Below, piece after piece: positions 26,708 through 36,514 of a stretch of 61,411 nucleotides of DNA. The notes below the pieces were generated by a model. It saw nothing but the letters and a program-made list of their open reading frames with translations. It was not told where the DNA came from and did no database searches. The translations under genes and the position numbers were made by a program. The stretch covers positions 1 through 61,411 of the forward strand of contig QYZZ01000127.1 of assembly GCA_003838145.1 (NCBI GenBank), written 5' to 3'. Numbering within the stretch: the stretch's first letter is position 1; each line of letters starts with the position of its first letter. The stretch comes from Tindallia sp. MSAO_Bac2. GTDB taxonomy: Bacteria > Bacillota > Clostridia > Peptostreptococcales > Tindalliaceae.

Positions 26708-27283
26708 ATGTTGAAAAAAGTGCCAATTGCACTGTCTAATAGGCATTTACATTTGAGTCAGAAAGATTTAGAAAGATTATTTGGTGAAGGTTACGAATTG
26801 ACCAAGATTAAAGATCTTAAACAACCGGGGCAATATGCGGCAGAAGAAAAGGTTGATTTGGTAGGACCTAAGGGTGTTATTGAAGGTGTGAGAGTTTTAG
26901 GGCCGACACGTAGTAAAACGCAGATTGAAATATCATACTCAGATAGTTTTGTACTGGGGGTAAAGCCTCCGGTAAGAGACTCAGGAGACTTAGATGATTC
27001 TCCTGGTGTTACGATTAAAGGACCTGTTGGCGAAGTTACGCTTGAAGAGGGTGTAATTGCGGCAGCAAGGCATATTCACATGACGCCGGCTGAAGCGGAA
27101 GAACTGAATTTACAAGATAAAGACACGGTAAATGTGCGGACTGGCGGAGAGAGAAGTGTCATTTTTGAGAATGTGCTGGTGAGGGTAAATCCGAATTATG
27201 CACTTGAAATGCATGTAGACATGGAAGAAGGAAACGGAGCCGGCGTCGTTAATGATCAACTGGTTGAAATTATCGCATCATAA
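26708..27283 (+). CDS. pduL: PduL-family phosphate propanoyl/acetyltransferase
   Basis: About 191 residues. Interconverts acyl-CoA and acyl phosphate without homology to Pta. The zinc-binding histidines are seen in SNRHLHLS (N-terminal half) and RHIHMTP (second half), and a third His is in EMHVDMEEGNG. The ATG at 26708 has CAGGAGGG upstream. No N-terminal encapsulation peptide and no shell genes are nearby, so it probably acts in free acetate/propionate metabolism. Confidence 0.92.
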   Translation: MLKKVPIALSNRHLHLSQKDLERLFGEGYELTKIKDLKQPGQYAAEEKVDLVGPKGVIEGVRVLGPTRSKTQIEISYSDSFVLGVKPPVRDSGDLDDSPGVTIKGPVGEVTLEEGVIAAARHIHMTPAEAEELNLQDKDTVNVRTGGERSVIFENVLVRVNPNYALEMHVDMEEGNGAGVVNDQLVEIIAS

Positions 27284-27315
27284 AAAACGAAAGTAGTTTT
27301 ATATTCTAAATGTAT

Positions 27316-27350
27316 AAGTCGCTTCGATCTTTTGATCGTTGCGGCTTTTC
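27316..27350 (+). terminator. Intrinsic terminator after pduL
   Basis: A 14-position stem with a central T-T double mismatch (27316-27329 with 27334-27347), loop TTTT, then TTTCTTG. Confidence 0.72.
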
Positions 27351-27380
27351 TTGTCTTATAGAGAGGAAGTGTGCTAAAAT
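27351..27380 (+). promoter_or_regulatory. Possible promoter for lgt
   Basis: TTGTCT (27351-27356), 18 bp, TAAAAT (27375-27380), between the pduL terminator and lgt. Confidence 0.45.
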
Positions 27381-27415
27381 AATTGAATCAAACTTGGAAG
27401 AATGGAGGAAAGTCA

Positions 27416-28153
27416 TTGAATCGCATTGCATTTACTGTTTTTGGTATTGAAGTTGCCTGGTACGGATTGCTTGTTGCAACGGGAATGCTTCTTGGAGTTT
27501 TATTGGCACAAAAACGCGCAATAGATGAAGGCTTTGGCGAAGAGGCCATATTTGATATTGCGATCTGGGCAATTCCTTTTGGGGTTTTAGGAGCCAGATT
27601 ATACTATATTCTTTTTAACTGGAATTACTATGTTTCGGAACCAATGAGAATGCTCCAATTTCGAGAAGGAGGTCTGGCAATACATGGCGGTATCATTTTA
27701 GGGTTTATAGTTGGTTATTTGGTTTGTCGTCGAAAAGGGTTGCCATTTTGGAACATGGCGGATATAACTGCGCCAAGTTTTATTCTTGGTCAAGCTATTG
27801 GAAGATGGGGAAATTATTTCAACCAGGAGGCTTATGGAAGACCAACTGATTTGCCTTGGGCAATAACTGTTAATGAAGTGCAGGTGCATCCCACTTTTTT
27901 GTATGAATCAATTTGGAACATTTTGGTTATGTTCTTTTTACTCTATTATACGCCAAAAAAGAAAGTGGATGGAGAAGTGTTTTGGCTCTATCTGATACTT
28001 TACTCTGTGGGAAGATTTTTTATTGAAGGCCTGAGAACTGACAGTCTTATGATAGGTCCTTTTCGCACGGCTCAGCTAATCTCAGTGGCAATGATAATCG
28101 GAGGGCTGCTAGCCATAAAACTGTTTCGCTTGAGAGAGAGCAACAAAAATTAA
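27416..28153 (+). CDS. lgt: Phosphatidylglycerol:prolipoprotein diacylglyceryl transferase
   Basis: About 245 residues, multi-pass membrane enzyme adding diacylglycerol to the lipobox cysteine of prolipoproteins. The family signature is visible as GGLAIHGGIILG and QAIGRWGNYFNQEAYG, including the essential HGG and GRxGNxxNxE residues. The TTG at 27416 follows ATGGAGGAA, a better start than the in-frame TTG at 27383, which would put that ribosome site inside the gene. Confidence 0.94.
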   Translation: MNRIAFTVFGIEVAWYGLLVATGMLLGVLLAQKRAIDEGFGEEAIFDIAIWAIPFGVLGARLYYILFNWNYYVSEPMRMLQFREGGLAIHGGIILGFIVGYLVCRRKGLPFWNMADITAPSFILGQAIGRWGNYFNQEAYGRPTDLPWAITVNEVQVHPTFLYESIWNILVMFFLLYYTPKKKVDGEVFWLYLILYSVGRFFIEGLRTDSLMIGPFRTAQLISVAMIIGGLLAIKLFRLRESNKN

Positions 28154-28173
28154 AATCAGATGAGCTAAAGAAA

Positions 28174-28224
28174 CAAAAAAACGCTTTTGAAAGGATAACA
28201 ACTCCTTCAAAGGCGTTTTTTTAT
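28174..28224 (+). terminator. Intrinsic terminator after lgt
   Basis: A long stem (AAAAACGCTTTTGAAAGGA opposite TCCTTCAAAGGCGTTTTT, near-perfect) closes with a T run. Confidence 0.88.
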
Positions 28225-28290
28225 GAAAATTAACGAACAAACGTTTTAAAAGAACAGGTATTTGTAGTCTTGGAGGCTTAAAGCGTTCAT

Positions 28291-28319
28291 TTGACTGGAA
28301 AAATTTAATATTTTATTGT
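28291..28319 (+). promoter_or_regulatory. Promoter for the division cluster
   Basis: TTGACT (28291-28296), 17 bp, TATTGT (28314-28319). A second candidate, TTGAAT (28339-28344) with TATAAA (28360-28365), overlaps the MraZ boxes but has only 15 bp spacing. Confidence 0.6.
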
Positions 28320-28352
28320 GAAACAGCCCTGAAAATGGTTGAATATTTCACA

Positions 28353-28379
28353 AAAGTGGTATAAAGTGGTATAAAGTGG
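28353..28379 (+). promoter_or_regulatory. Probable MraZ operator: three AAAGTGG boxes, 10-bp period
   Basis: AAAGTGG occurs at 28353-28359, 28363-28369 and 28373-28379, exactly one helical turn apart. MraZ proteins are known to bind direct repeats with a GTGG/TGGG core in front of their own operon. A fourth copy, AAAGTGGG (28403-28410), lies next to the mraZ ribosome site. Confidence 0.82.
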
Positions 28380-28418
28380 AGAATATATCCACGACCACCA
28401 GGAAAGTGGGTTAAGCCA

Positions 28419-28850
28419 ATGTTTATCGGAGAATACTCACATACGATTGACACAAAAGGCAGGCTAAGCATACCGGCTCGTTTCAGGGAGGAGCTTGGAG
28501 AGACTTTTATTGCCACTAAAGGCCTGGATCAATCGCTTTTTGTATATCCGATGAACGAATGGAAGAGTCTGGAGAGCAAACTTAAACAATTACCACTAAC
28601 GAACCAGAATGCCAGAGCATTTGTGAGATTCTTTTTCTCGGGAGCTACCGAATGTGAACTGGATAATCAGGGAAGAATTCGAATCCCAGCCAATTTGAGA
28701 GAACATGCTGAACTTGAAAAAGAAGTAATGGTAATTGGTGTTGGCACCCGAGTGGAGATTTGGAGTCAGACAATCTGGAGCGAGTACAATAGTGATGAAA
28801 ACTTAAGCTACGACGAAATAGCCAGCAAAATGCAGGAGTTGGGCATTTAG
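28419..28850 (+). CDS. mraZ: Transcriptional regulator MraZ
   Basis: 143 residues with two MraZ/SpoVT-AbrB-like halves: [17 protein letters not shown] and [17 protein letters not shown], each with the conserved DxxGR..P.. pattern. It represses the division-wall cluster as a ring oligomer in other bacteria. First gene of the cluster, with its predicted binding boxes 40-66 bases upstream. rsmH follows closely. Confidence 0.96.
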   Translation: MFIGEYSHTIDTKGRLSIPARFREELGETFIATKGLDQSLFVYPMNEWKSLESKLKQLPLTNQNARAFVRFFFSGATECELDNQGRIRIPANLREHAELEKEVMVIGVGTRVEIWSQTIWSEYNSDENLSYDEIASKMQELGI

Positions 28851-28888
28851 ATAGAATGAACGTAATTAACAGGAAAGGATGGATCACC

Positions 28889-29830
28889 TTGGATATGCAC
28901 CACGAATCCGTTTTACTGTCAGAATGTTTGGAGTATTTAAACATTAAATCTTCCGGTACTTATGTTGATGGTACTTTGGGTGGTGGCGGGCATACCTCTG
29001 AAATCGCAATACGCCTTAGTGATAACGGAATTATCGTAGGTATAGATCGTGACATCACGGCAATTCGGAATGCGAAAGAAAGACTGGACCGAATGAATTT
29101 GGCTTGCAGGTATGAAGTAGTACACGATGAGTTTGTAAATATACATAATATATTAGAAAAATTGTCCATTGAATTAGTTGATGGTATATTGCTGGATCTA
29201 GGAGTTTCCTCTTTTCAGCTGGACGAAGGAGACAGAGGTTTTTCTTATATGCAAGATGCGCCCTTGGATATGAGAATGGATCAAAGACAGACTATTACAG
29301 CGAAAGAAGTTATTAATGAATACTCAGAGGAATCACTTAATCAAATAATAAGAGACTATGGTGAGGAGAAATGGGCAAAAAGAATTGCTTCTTTTATAGC
29401 GGCCAGAAGAAATCAAAAACCTATAGAAACAAGCTTTGAACTCGTGAGCATAATCAAGGATGCAATTCCGGCGAAGGCTAGAAGAGAGGGGCCGCACCCT
29501 GCAAAGAGAACTTTTCAGGCGATAAGAATGGAAGTTAATCAAGAATTACAACAAATAGAACAAGTTCTTGAAATAGCAGTAAAACATCTTAAGCCGGGAG
29601 GAAGGCTGTGTGTTATATCTTTTCACTCTCTTGAAGACCGACTCATAAAAAACGCTTACAAAAAGCTTCAACAGGATTGTATATGCCCTCCACAGTTTCC
29701 TGAATGTCAGTGCGAAGAGCAGTCACTGATTAGGATCATAACCAGAAAACCGGTTATACCAGCTGCGGAGGAAGTTGAAAGAAATCCCAGATCCAGGAGT
29801 GCGAAACTCAGAGTCGCCGAAAGACTATAA
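28889..29830 (+). CDS. rsmH: 16S rRNA (cytosine(1402)-N(4))-methyltransferase
   Basis: About 313 residues. SAM-binding loop [12 protein letters not shown] near the N-terminus, then [15 protein letters not shown] and the C-terminal [20 protein letters not shown] start at TTG 28889 fits the AAGGATGG ribosome site; ATG 28895 or an in-frame ATG at 28856 are alternatives. Position after mraZ is canonical. Confidence 0.95.
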   Translation: MDMHHESVLLSECLEYLNIKSSGTYVDGTLGGGGHTSEIAIRLSDNGIIVGIDRDITAIRNAKERLDRMNLACRYEVVHDEFVNIHNILEKLSIELVDGILLDLGVSSFQLDEGDRGFSYMQDAPLDMRMDQRQTITAKEVINEYSEESLNQIIRDYGEEKWAKRIASFIAARRNQKPIETSFELVSIIKDAIPAKARREGPHPAKRTFQAIRMEVNQELQQIEQVLEIAVKHLKPGGRLCVISFHSLEDRLIKNAYKKLQQDCICPPQFPECQCEEQSLIRIITRKPVIPAAEEVERNPRSRSAKLRVAERL

Positions 29831-29853
29831 TCCTCCAGAAAGGAGCGAAAAAT

Positions 29854-30357
29854 ATGTATGCGGCACAAAGAATTCCACAAGAACATCCTTATCATGAACC
29901 AGTTCGCAGACCCAAACGGAAAAACCAGCAGAAAGCGAAACGTGCAGTTAAGAAAAAATATGCATTGGAGTTGGTGGCTCTAATGGTCTGTTTGTGTGGA
30001 GTGCTTGCATTAAACATATTTTTGGTAGGTCGGTATGCCGACATAACGAACACCCGGCATGCGGTATCTTCTTTGGAGCAGCGCGTAGAACAACTTCAAA
30101 ACCATAGGGAGCAGCTCATGGTGGAAATTGAGAGATCTTCGAAGCTTGAGTGGATAGAAGAAGAAGCGAAAAACAGACTTTCGATGAAGCACCCGGAAAA
30201 AGATCAACTTATCTATATAAGCGTTGATCCGGAGCGTGTAAGGCAGGTTTCGCAGCGTATTGACAGAAAAAATTCAGAGGTTGAGCAAAATGATAATGGT
30301 CTGCCACAACCAATAGAAAGGATTATTCATCGATTTGCTGGCGTATTACGCATCTAA
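29854..30357 (+). CDS. ftsL: FtsL-like cell division protein
   Basis: 167 residues, bitopic: a basic cytoplasmic N-terminus (RRPKRKNQQKAKRAVKKK), one membrane helix (about 45-67), then a coiled coil with heptads through residue 110 and a charged tail. FtsL sequences diverge widely, so identity rests on topology plus location between rsmH and spoVD. It should join FtsQ and FtsB-like proteins in the divisome. Confidence 0.82.
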   Translation: MYAAQRIPQEHPYHEPVRRPKRKNQQKAKRAVKKKYALELVALMVCLCGVLALNIFLVGRYADITNTRHAVSSLEQRVEQLQNHREQLMVEIERSSKLEWIEEEAKNRLSMKHPEKDQLIYISVDPERVRQVSQRIDRKNSEVEQNDNGLPQPIERIIHRFAGVLRI

Positions 30358-30390
30358 AAATGATATAATTATTGATGGAGGTGCGTAAAC

Positions 30391-32547
30391 TTGAAATTTT
30401 CAATTAGCGGATGTAGAAAAAGAATTTTTGCATTGCATATCTTGGTATCACTGGCAATGTTTGCGTTGATATTCAGACTGGGATGGCTTCAGATAGTTGA
30501 AGGAGAACGTTACCAGTCCATGGCTAATCAGCAGCATACCAGTGATTTTGTTGTGCCTTCAAAAAGAGGAGCTATTTATGATCGAAACGGGAAAGAACTG
30601 GCTTTGACGACCGTGAAAAATAGAATATGGGCAAATCCAATGCTAATCAACGACCCGGAAAATGCCTCAGAGTTGTTGGCGCAAATCCTCGACGTCGAAA
30701 AGGAAGAAATGCTTGCAAGATTAACACAGGAAAACACCACCTTGGTTAGTATTGCAAGACGGGTTAATGATGATGTTGTCGAAGAAATAAAAGACCAGGG
30801 AATAAGAGGTATCTGGTTTGTAGAAGATAACGAACGTAATTACCCCTATGGAAGTTTTGCAACTTATGTTCTTGGTCATACAACAGATGACGGCAGAGGT
30901 ATTGCCGGAATTGAGCAACGTTATGATAAAGAACTTTCAGGAAATTCCGGACGATCAATACTTCATCTGGACGGTGCCAGAAGACAGCTTCCATTTTACA
31001 TGGAAACTCATTATCCACCAACGGACGGTGTTGATATCATACTGACAATCGACGAGGTAGTTCAGCACTATACTGAACGGGCTGCTACACAGGCATTGAA
31101 TCAAAATAATGCAGAACGTGTCATTGCGCTGGTGATGGATGTCAATACCGGCGAAATTCTTTCCATGGCTGTAAAACCGGACTATGATCCTAATAGTCCG
31201 AGAATTCCGCTGGAACAGAAAGAACAGGATCGGCTAAAGGATTTGAGCTCGGATGATAGAATGAATTACTGGTTTGAAATGTGGAGAAATCCGGTTTTCC
31301 AGGAAATATACGAACCAGGCTCTGTCTTTAAGGTCATAACTACTGCTGCAAGCCTGGAGGAAAATATCGCAACACCACAAACCAGTTTTTATTCTGACGG
31401 AACCATTGAAGTTGGCGGAACGACCATAAGGTCGTGGAGATGGTATAACCCTTTTGGTGAACAAACGCTTGCAGAAGCAGTGAAAAACTCTGATAATCCT
31501 ATCTTTGTTAAACTTGCACAGGCTCTTGGAAAAGACAAACTGTTCCAATATCTGTACTCATTTGGGTTTAATGAACCAACCGGAGTAGATTATCCTGGTG
31601 AAATATCATCCCTGATGTATAGCAAAGACGCCGCAGGTCCTGTAGAAATGGCAACCATTTCTTTTGGCCAGGGTATTTCTGTTACACCAATAAGGATGCT
31701 GACATCAGCAATATCTACCATCAATGGTGGTCATTTGCTAAAACCCAGACTAGTTCGAGGAATCAGAACGGAAGAAGGAACTCTAAAAGAAATATTTGAA
31801 CCGGAAATCATAAGGCAGACTGTTTCTGGAAAGACCTCTGCTCAAATGAGGGAAATATTAGACTTTGCCATAACCGAAGAATCTCTTGCTTCTGTTCCAG
31901 GGTACCGAATCGGAGGAAAAACCGGAACAGCACAAAAAGTTGTTGATGGCAGATATGTTTCCGGTAAATATGTCTCATCCTTTTTTGGTTTTTATCCTGT
32001 TAATGAACCGGAAATCGCGCTTCTTGTTTTAATTGATGAACCACGAGCAGGTGCTTACTATGGTGGAGAAATTGCAGCTCCTGTAGCTGGAGAAATTTTT
32101 AAAGAAACTCTGCGGCACTTAGATTACAAACCGGATTTAGGTGAATCAGAAAGTCAGGTGCAAGATGTTATCGTACCAGAAATTCGAGATATGACTGTCA
32201 GAGAAGCCAGGTCATTGCTGGAAGAACATCAACTGGTTATGGATCTGGAGACTCAGTCCTCCTTGGGTGAAGAAGCGACGGTGATTGATTTGTTTCCGAA
32301 ACCAGGCACATCTGTGCCAATTAATGCCAACATTATAACCTATACTGGCTATGAGGCAGATGCAACAAGTTTGATACTGGTGCCTGATTTAAGAGGTAAA
32401 ACCATTAGAGAGGTAAACACAATAATTGGAAGCAGAGATTTACAATTAAAAATTACTGGAAGTGGTCTTGCGGTGGAGCAAAGTCCCTCTCCTGGTACTT
32501 TCCTGGAGCCTGGTTCCTTGATAAATGTTCGCTTTGCCCCGGATTAA
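30391..32547 (+). CDS. spoVD: PASTA-domain class B penicillin-binding protein (SpoVD/FtsI type)
   Basis: 718 residues. Membrane anchor near residues 14-32, a dimerisation domain, then a transpeptidase domain with SVFK (Ser311, Lys314), SDN (Ser367, Asn369) and KTGT (Lys510). Two PASTA domains (about 591-655 and 661-718) end the protein. This form resembles sporulation SpoVD and divisional PBP2B; only one such gene is present in the cluster, so it may serve division, spore cortex or both. TTG start behind ATGGAGGTG. Confidence 0.93.
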   Translation: MKFSISGCRKRIFALHILVSLAMFALIFRLGWLQIVEGERYQSMANQQHTSDFVVPSKRGAIYDRNGKELALTTVKNRIWANPMLINDPENASELLAQILDVEKEEMLARLTQENTTLVSIARRVNDDVVEEIKDQGIRGIWFVEDNERNYPYGSFATYVLGHTTDDGRGIAGIEQRYDKELSGNSGRSILHLDGARRQLPFYMETHYPPTDGVDIILTIDEVVQHYTERAATQALNQNNAERVIALVMDVNTGEILSMAVKPDYDPNSPRIPLEQKEQDRLKDLSSDDRMNYWFEMWRNPVFQEIYEPGSVFKVITTAASLEENIATPQTSFYSDGTIEVGGTTIRSWRWYNPFGEQTLAEAVKNSDNPIFVKLAQALGKDKLFQYLYSFGFNEPTGVDYPGEISSLMYSKDAAGPVEMATISFGQGISVTPIRMLTSAISTINGGHLLKPRLVRGIRTEEGTLKEIFEPEIIRQTVSGKTSAQMREILDFAITEESLASVPGYRIGGKTGTAQKVVDGRYVSGKYVSSFFGFYPVNEPEIALLVLIDEPRAGAYYGGEIAAPVAGEIFKETLRHLDYKPDLGESESQVQDVIVPEIRDMTVREARSLLEEHQLVMDLETQSSLGEEATVIDLFPKPGTSVPINANIITYTGYEADATSLILVPDLRGKTIREVNTIIGSRDLQLKITGSGLAVEQSPSPGTFLEPGSLINVRFAPD

Positions 32548-32662
32548 TTTATAAGTAAGGCTGGTAATTTAACCGGAAAGAATTTATAATGGTGAAGGTT
32601 ATTTACCGTGTATGCAATGTATATTATTTAAAATAAGAACCATATATTTCTGGGAGGAAAAA

Positions 32663-34135
32663 ATGAAGCAAAAAGAACTGCTTGGTAATATTGAACATGT
32701 AATCCGGCAACAGTGTCATGATGATGACATAAAACAAATAGTTTACGACTCTCGAAAAGCAACTCCAGACTCGCTTTTTGTGTGCGTTCCCGGAGAAAAA
32801 GTGGACGGGCACGACTATGCAAAGGAAGCTATAACCAATGGTGCCAAAACACTAGTAGTAGAAAAAACGGTGGAATTGTATTCTGGTATCAACATTATAA
32901 AGGTAAATAGCGCTCGCCAGGCAATGGCTCAAATCGCTTCAAAGTTTTACGGGAATCCCTCGGCAAAACTAAATGTTATTGGAGTTACAGGAACGAATGG
33001 GAAAACAACGATCACATACTTATTGAGAAATATATTTGAAGCCAGTCAGCAAAAAACCGGTGTTATTGGAACAATTAATAATTGGGTTGGAAACGAAAAA
33101 ATAACTACCGAAAGAACTACACCAGAAGCACCGGATTTTCAACAGCTTTTGAAAACCATGCTGGCAGAAGGCGTTAAAACGTGTTTAATGGAGGTGTCCT
33201 CACATTCGTTAAGCTTAAATCGAGTTGATGCAACTTCATTTCAGGTCGGTTTGTTCACGAACCTTACGGAAGACCATTTAGATTTTCATCCTGATATGGA
33301 GCATTACTATAAAGCGAAAAAGAAGCTGTTTGCGATGACCCGCAAAGCAAATGTAATTAATGCAGATGACCCTTTTGGAGCAAGAATGATTAAGGAGCTA
33401 GAATCAAATGAGATGACAACTATATCCTATGGTATTACCGAGGGAGGCAATCTTGATCTTCGGGCAATGGATATTACAATGGACTTTAAAGGTGTTCATT
33501 TTATAGCAAAAGGATTAGGCATGAATCACTCAATTAGCCTGCCAATACCTGGAAAATTCAGCATTTACAACGCACTGGCTGCGATCGCCGCTTCACGTGT
33601 AATGGATATCCCGCAAAACAATATCGTTAATGCCTTGGAAAAAACCAAAGGGATCCCTGGTCGTTTTCAACGGATTGATGAATTTAAGGATTTTGGTGTG
33701 ATAATTGATTATGCGCATACAAAAGATGCTCTGGAAAATGTTTTGAAATCTATCCGCCAGTTTGCAGGCGGACGAATAATTACAGTTTTTGGATGTGGCG
33801 GCGATCGGGATACCGGAAAAAGGTCAAAAATGGGTAAGGCATCAGGGGAATTAAGTGACTATAGCATCTTAACTTCTGATAACCCTAGGTCCGAAGATCC
33901 GAATAATATTTTGCAAATGATTGAGTCCGGAGTAAAAAGCACTGGTGGTAAATATGCAATTATCGAGAATAGAAAAGAGGCAATAAGAAAAGCGATTTTA
34001 ATGGCAGATAAAAATGATATCATATTGATAGCGGGAAAAGGCCATGAAACGACACAGACAATCGGTGATAAAACTGACCACTTTGATGATTATGAAGTGG
34101 CTCTGGACGTCGCCAGAGAGGAAAAGATTATATGA
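32663..34135 (+). CDS. murE: UDP-MurNAc-tripeptide synthetase, meso-diaminopimelate type
   Basis: About 490 residues. Adds the third stem-peptide residue. ATP loop GVTGTNGKTTITYLL near residue 108, and a DNPR motif (Asp406-Arg409) that marks the meso-DAP-specific enzymes, so the wall is probably DAP-type. ATG 32663 has GGGAGGA upstream; the in-frame ATG at 32612 has no ribosome site. Overlaps murF by four bases. Confidence 0.96.
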   Translation: MKQKELLGNIEHVIRQQCHDDDIKQIVYDSRKATPDSLFVCVPGEKVDGHDYAKEAITNGAKTLVVEKTVELYSGINIIKVNSARQAMAQIASKFYGNPSAKLNVIGVTGTNGKTTITYLLRNIFEASQQKTGVIGTINNWVGNEKITTERTTPEAPDFQQLLKTMLAEGVKTCLMEVSSHSLSLNRVDATSFQVGLFTNLTEDHLDFHPDMEHYYKAKKKLFAMTRKANVINADDPFGARMIKELESNEMTTISYGITEGGNLDLRAMDITMDFKGVHFIAKGLGMNHSISLPIPGKFSIYNALAAIAASRVMDIPQNNIVNALEKTKGIPGRFQRIDEFKDFGVIIDYAHTKDALENVLKSIRQFAGGRIITVFGCGGDRDTGKRSKMGKASGELSDYSILTSDNPRSEDPNNILQMIESGVKSTGGKYAIIENRKEAIRKAILMADKNDIILIAGKGHETTQTIGDKTDHFDDYEVALDVAREEKII

Positions 34136-35529
34136 AACCAATGACAATACATCAGATTGCCAGCTTTGCTGAAGGTGTAATTTATAAAGATGTAACAGAT
34201 GAAAACCTAATCAGCCATGTGACCATTGATTCAAGACAATGTCGCAAGGGCAGTATTTTTATACCTTTAAAAGGAAGTAATTGGGATGGTCACCACTTCA
34301 TTAAGGATGCTGCCAAACAGGGGGCAACAGCATGTTTCTTTGAACCCGACGTTATTTCCGGGGATGCAATACCTGAAGGAATCACTGGGATTGCAGTTAA
34401 TGATTGCCAAAAAGCATTGGAAAATATGGCAATGAATTATAGGAATCAATTTGATATACCTGTAATATCCATTACTGGCAGTAATGGAAAAACTACAACC
34501 AAAGATATGTTAGCTTCTGTTTTGTCATCACATTATCAAGTGCTGAAAAACCCCGGTAATTATAACAACCACATTGGCTTACCTCTCAGCATTATGGCAT
34601 TGAATGAAAATCATCAAATAGCTGTTCTGGAAATGGGCATGTCAGGGCCGGGAGAAATCAGCCTGTTAAGTAAGATTGCCCGACCGGATTATGCCATTAT
34701 AACCAATATAGGGATGGCTCATGTTGAAAAGCTTGGCAATAGAATGAATATAGCGAATGCTAAAAAAGAAATCACTGATGGTCTTGAAAAAAATGGAGTT
34801 CTGATTATAAATAGAGATGACGATTATTATGACTATTTAAAAGAGAATACCGCTTCTGATTTTCAAGTTGAAGAAGTAGGTCTAAACACTTTGTCAACGT
34901 GCTATGCCAGAGAAATAAAAGACTTGGGTCAAAAAGGGTTTGAATTTAAAACAAACCTTACAGGTGATTTTTGTTTTAAAGTCCGACAACCGGGACTTCA
35001 TAATGTTATTAATGCGTTGTTTGCGATTAGAACTGGATTGATGTTTGAGCTAGACCCTAAAGACGTTCAGCAGGGACTGGATTCGTTTAAACCAACAGGG
35101 ATGAGGATGGAAATATGCCGGATACAGGGAGCGGATGTTGTTAATGATGCCTATAATGCAAATCCTGACTCGATGAAAGCGGCAGTTCATTTTATCAGTA
35201 AATACCCGGCAAAGCGAAAAATTGCCGTTTTAGGTGATATGTACGAGCTTGGTGAATATGCCGAAGAAGCACACCGTGAAATAGGACGTGAAATCATTAA
35301 TCAAAAGATTGACTATTTAATTACCGTTGGAAACATGTCTGACTGGATGGCTGAAGAATCAAAAAAACTGGGAATGGGTCATGATAAAATAATTCGAACC
35401 AGTGATTATGTAGAAGCGGCTGCTGTTCTGAAAAAGTTGATTCAAAAGGGAGATGTAGTATTATTAAAAGCATCGAGAGTAGTGGCGCTGGAAAAAACGA
35501 TTGATGTAATCGGGGAAGGAGTACAATAA
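34132..35529 (+). CDS. murF: UDP-MurNAc-pentapeptide synthetase
   Basis: 465 residues. Adds D-Ala-D-Ala to the UDP-MurNAc tripeptide. ATP loop ISITGSNGKTTTKDML near residue 115, NDAYNANPDS in the central domain, and the C-terminal Mur ligase domain with LGDMYELGE. ATGA overlap with murE; mraY starts immediately after the stop. Confidence 0.96.
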   Translation: MKPMTIHQIASFAEGVIYKDVTDENLISHVTIDSRQCRKGSIFIPLKGSNWDGHHFIKDAAKQGATACFFEPDVISGDAIPEGITGIAVNDCQKALENMAMNYRNQFDIPVISITGSNGKTTTKDMLASVLSSHYQVLKNPGNYNNHIGLPLSIMALNENHQIAVLEMGMSGPGEISLLSKIARPDYAIITNIGMAHVEKLGNRMNIANAKKEITDGLEKNGVLIINRDDDYYDYLKENTASDFQVEEVGLNTLSTCYAREIKDLGQKGFEFKTNLTGDFCFKVRQPGLHNVINALFAIRTGLMFELDPKDVQQGLDSFKPTGMRMEICRIQGADVVNDAYNANPDSMKAAVHFISKYPAKRKIAVLGDMYELGEYAEEAHREIGREIINQKIDYLITVGNMSDWMAEESKKLGMGHDKIIRTSDYVEAAAVLKKLIQKGDVVLLKASRVVALEKTIDVIGEGVQ

Positions 35530-36492
35530 TTGTTACTGCAAAGAGCATTGATTCTTTCCATACTGTTAGGGTTTGTTTTTTCTACCGCTCTGGGTCCGGT
35601 TATGATTCCGATCCTTAGAAGGATAAAAGCAGGACAAAGCATCAGGGAAGACGGCCCTCGGACACACTTAATAAAGCAAGGGACTCCGACAATGGGTGGC
35701 TTGATTATCATCCCTTCCAGCATTGCAGCAGTACTCATTCTATCTGGTGCTACGCGGGAACTGCAGGTCACACTTGTTGCATATATAGGCTTTGCTGCTG
35801 TTGGCTTTATTGATGATTACTTAAAAGTCGTATTAAAAAGACCTCTTGGCTTAAGAGCATATCAAAAAATGGGACTCCAAATATTGGTGGCTTCGTTATT
35901 CCTTTACTTAGCATCTCACTGGCAGGTATTGCCAGGAAGCCTCTATATACCTTATCTGCGTTTGTTTATACAACCTGGACTATGGTGGATACCATTTTTG
36001 TTGTTTGTTATTATCGGAACCGTTAATAGCGTTAACCTTACGGATGGACTTGATGGTTTGGCCTCGGGGGTAACTATAATTGTGGCAGGATTTTTCAGCC
36101 TTGTTGCATGGCATATGGGTTATCAGGACTTGGGATGGTTTGCTGGTGCAATTTCCGGAGCTTGCCTTGGTTTTCTGATATACAACATTCATCCAGCCAA
36201 AATATTTATGGGAGATACTGGTTCTCTTGCGTTAGGTGGAGCAATAGCGGCGTTGGCAGTAACGACTAACATGACACTGCTATTACCAGTTGTGGGTGGA
36301 ATTTTTTTTGTTGAAACCCTATCAGTTATGATTCAGGTTGCTGGATATAAAATGACAAAAAAGCGAATTTTTCGTATGAGTCCGCTCCATCATCATTTTG
36401 AGCTGAGTGGCTGGTCAGAAACCAGAGTTGTGACCGTTTTCTGGGGAATCACTGTTATTCTTTGCTTAGCAGGAATTCTTGGTATTCAATAA
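35530..36492 (+). CDS. mraY: Phospho-MurNAc-pentapeptide transferase
   Basis: 320 residues, polytopic. Makes lipid I on undecaprenyl phosphate. Conserved acidic clusters FIDDYLK, NLTDGLDGLA and MGDTGSLALGG, and the late MSPLHHHFELSGWSE loop, are all visible. TTG start directly abutting the murF stop, with GGGGAAGGAG upstream. Confidence 0.96.
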   Translation: MLLQRALILSILLGFVFSTALGPVMIPILRRIKAGQSIREDGPRTHLIKQGTPTMGGLIIIPSSIAAVLILSGATRELQVTLVAYIGFAAVGFIDDYLKVVLKRPLGLRAYQKMGLQILVASLFLYLASHWQVLPGSLYIPYLRLFIQPGLWWIPFLLFVIIGTVNSVNLTDGLDGLASGVTIIVAGFFSLVAWHMGYQDLGWFAGAISGACLGFLIYNIHPAKIFMGDTGSLALGGAIAALAVTTNMTLLLPVVGGIFFVETLSVMIQVAGYKMTKKRIFRMSPLHHHFELSGWSETRVVTVFWGITVILCLAGILGIQ

Positions 36493-36514
36493 TTTAATGA
36501 AAGGTACTGATAAA

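Noticed and set aside
29333-29542. Several minus-strand frames across rsmH
   Set aside because: Overlap each other and the conserved gene, with no ribosome site.
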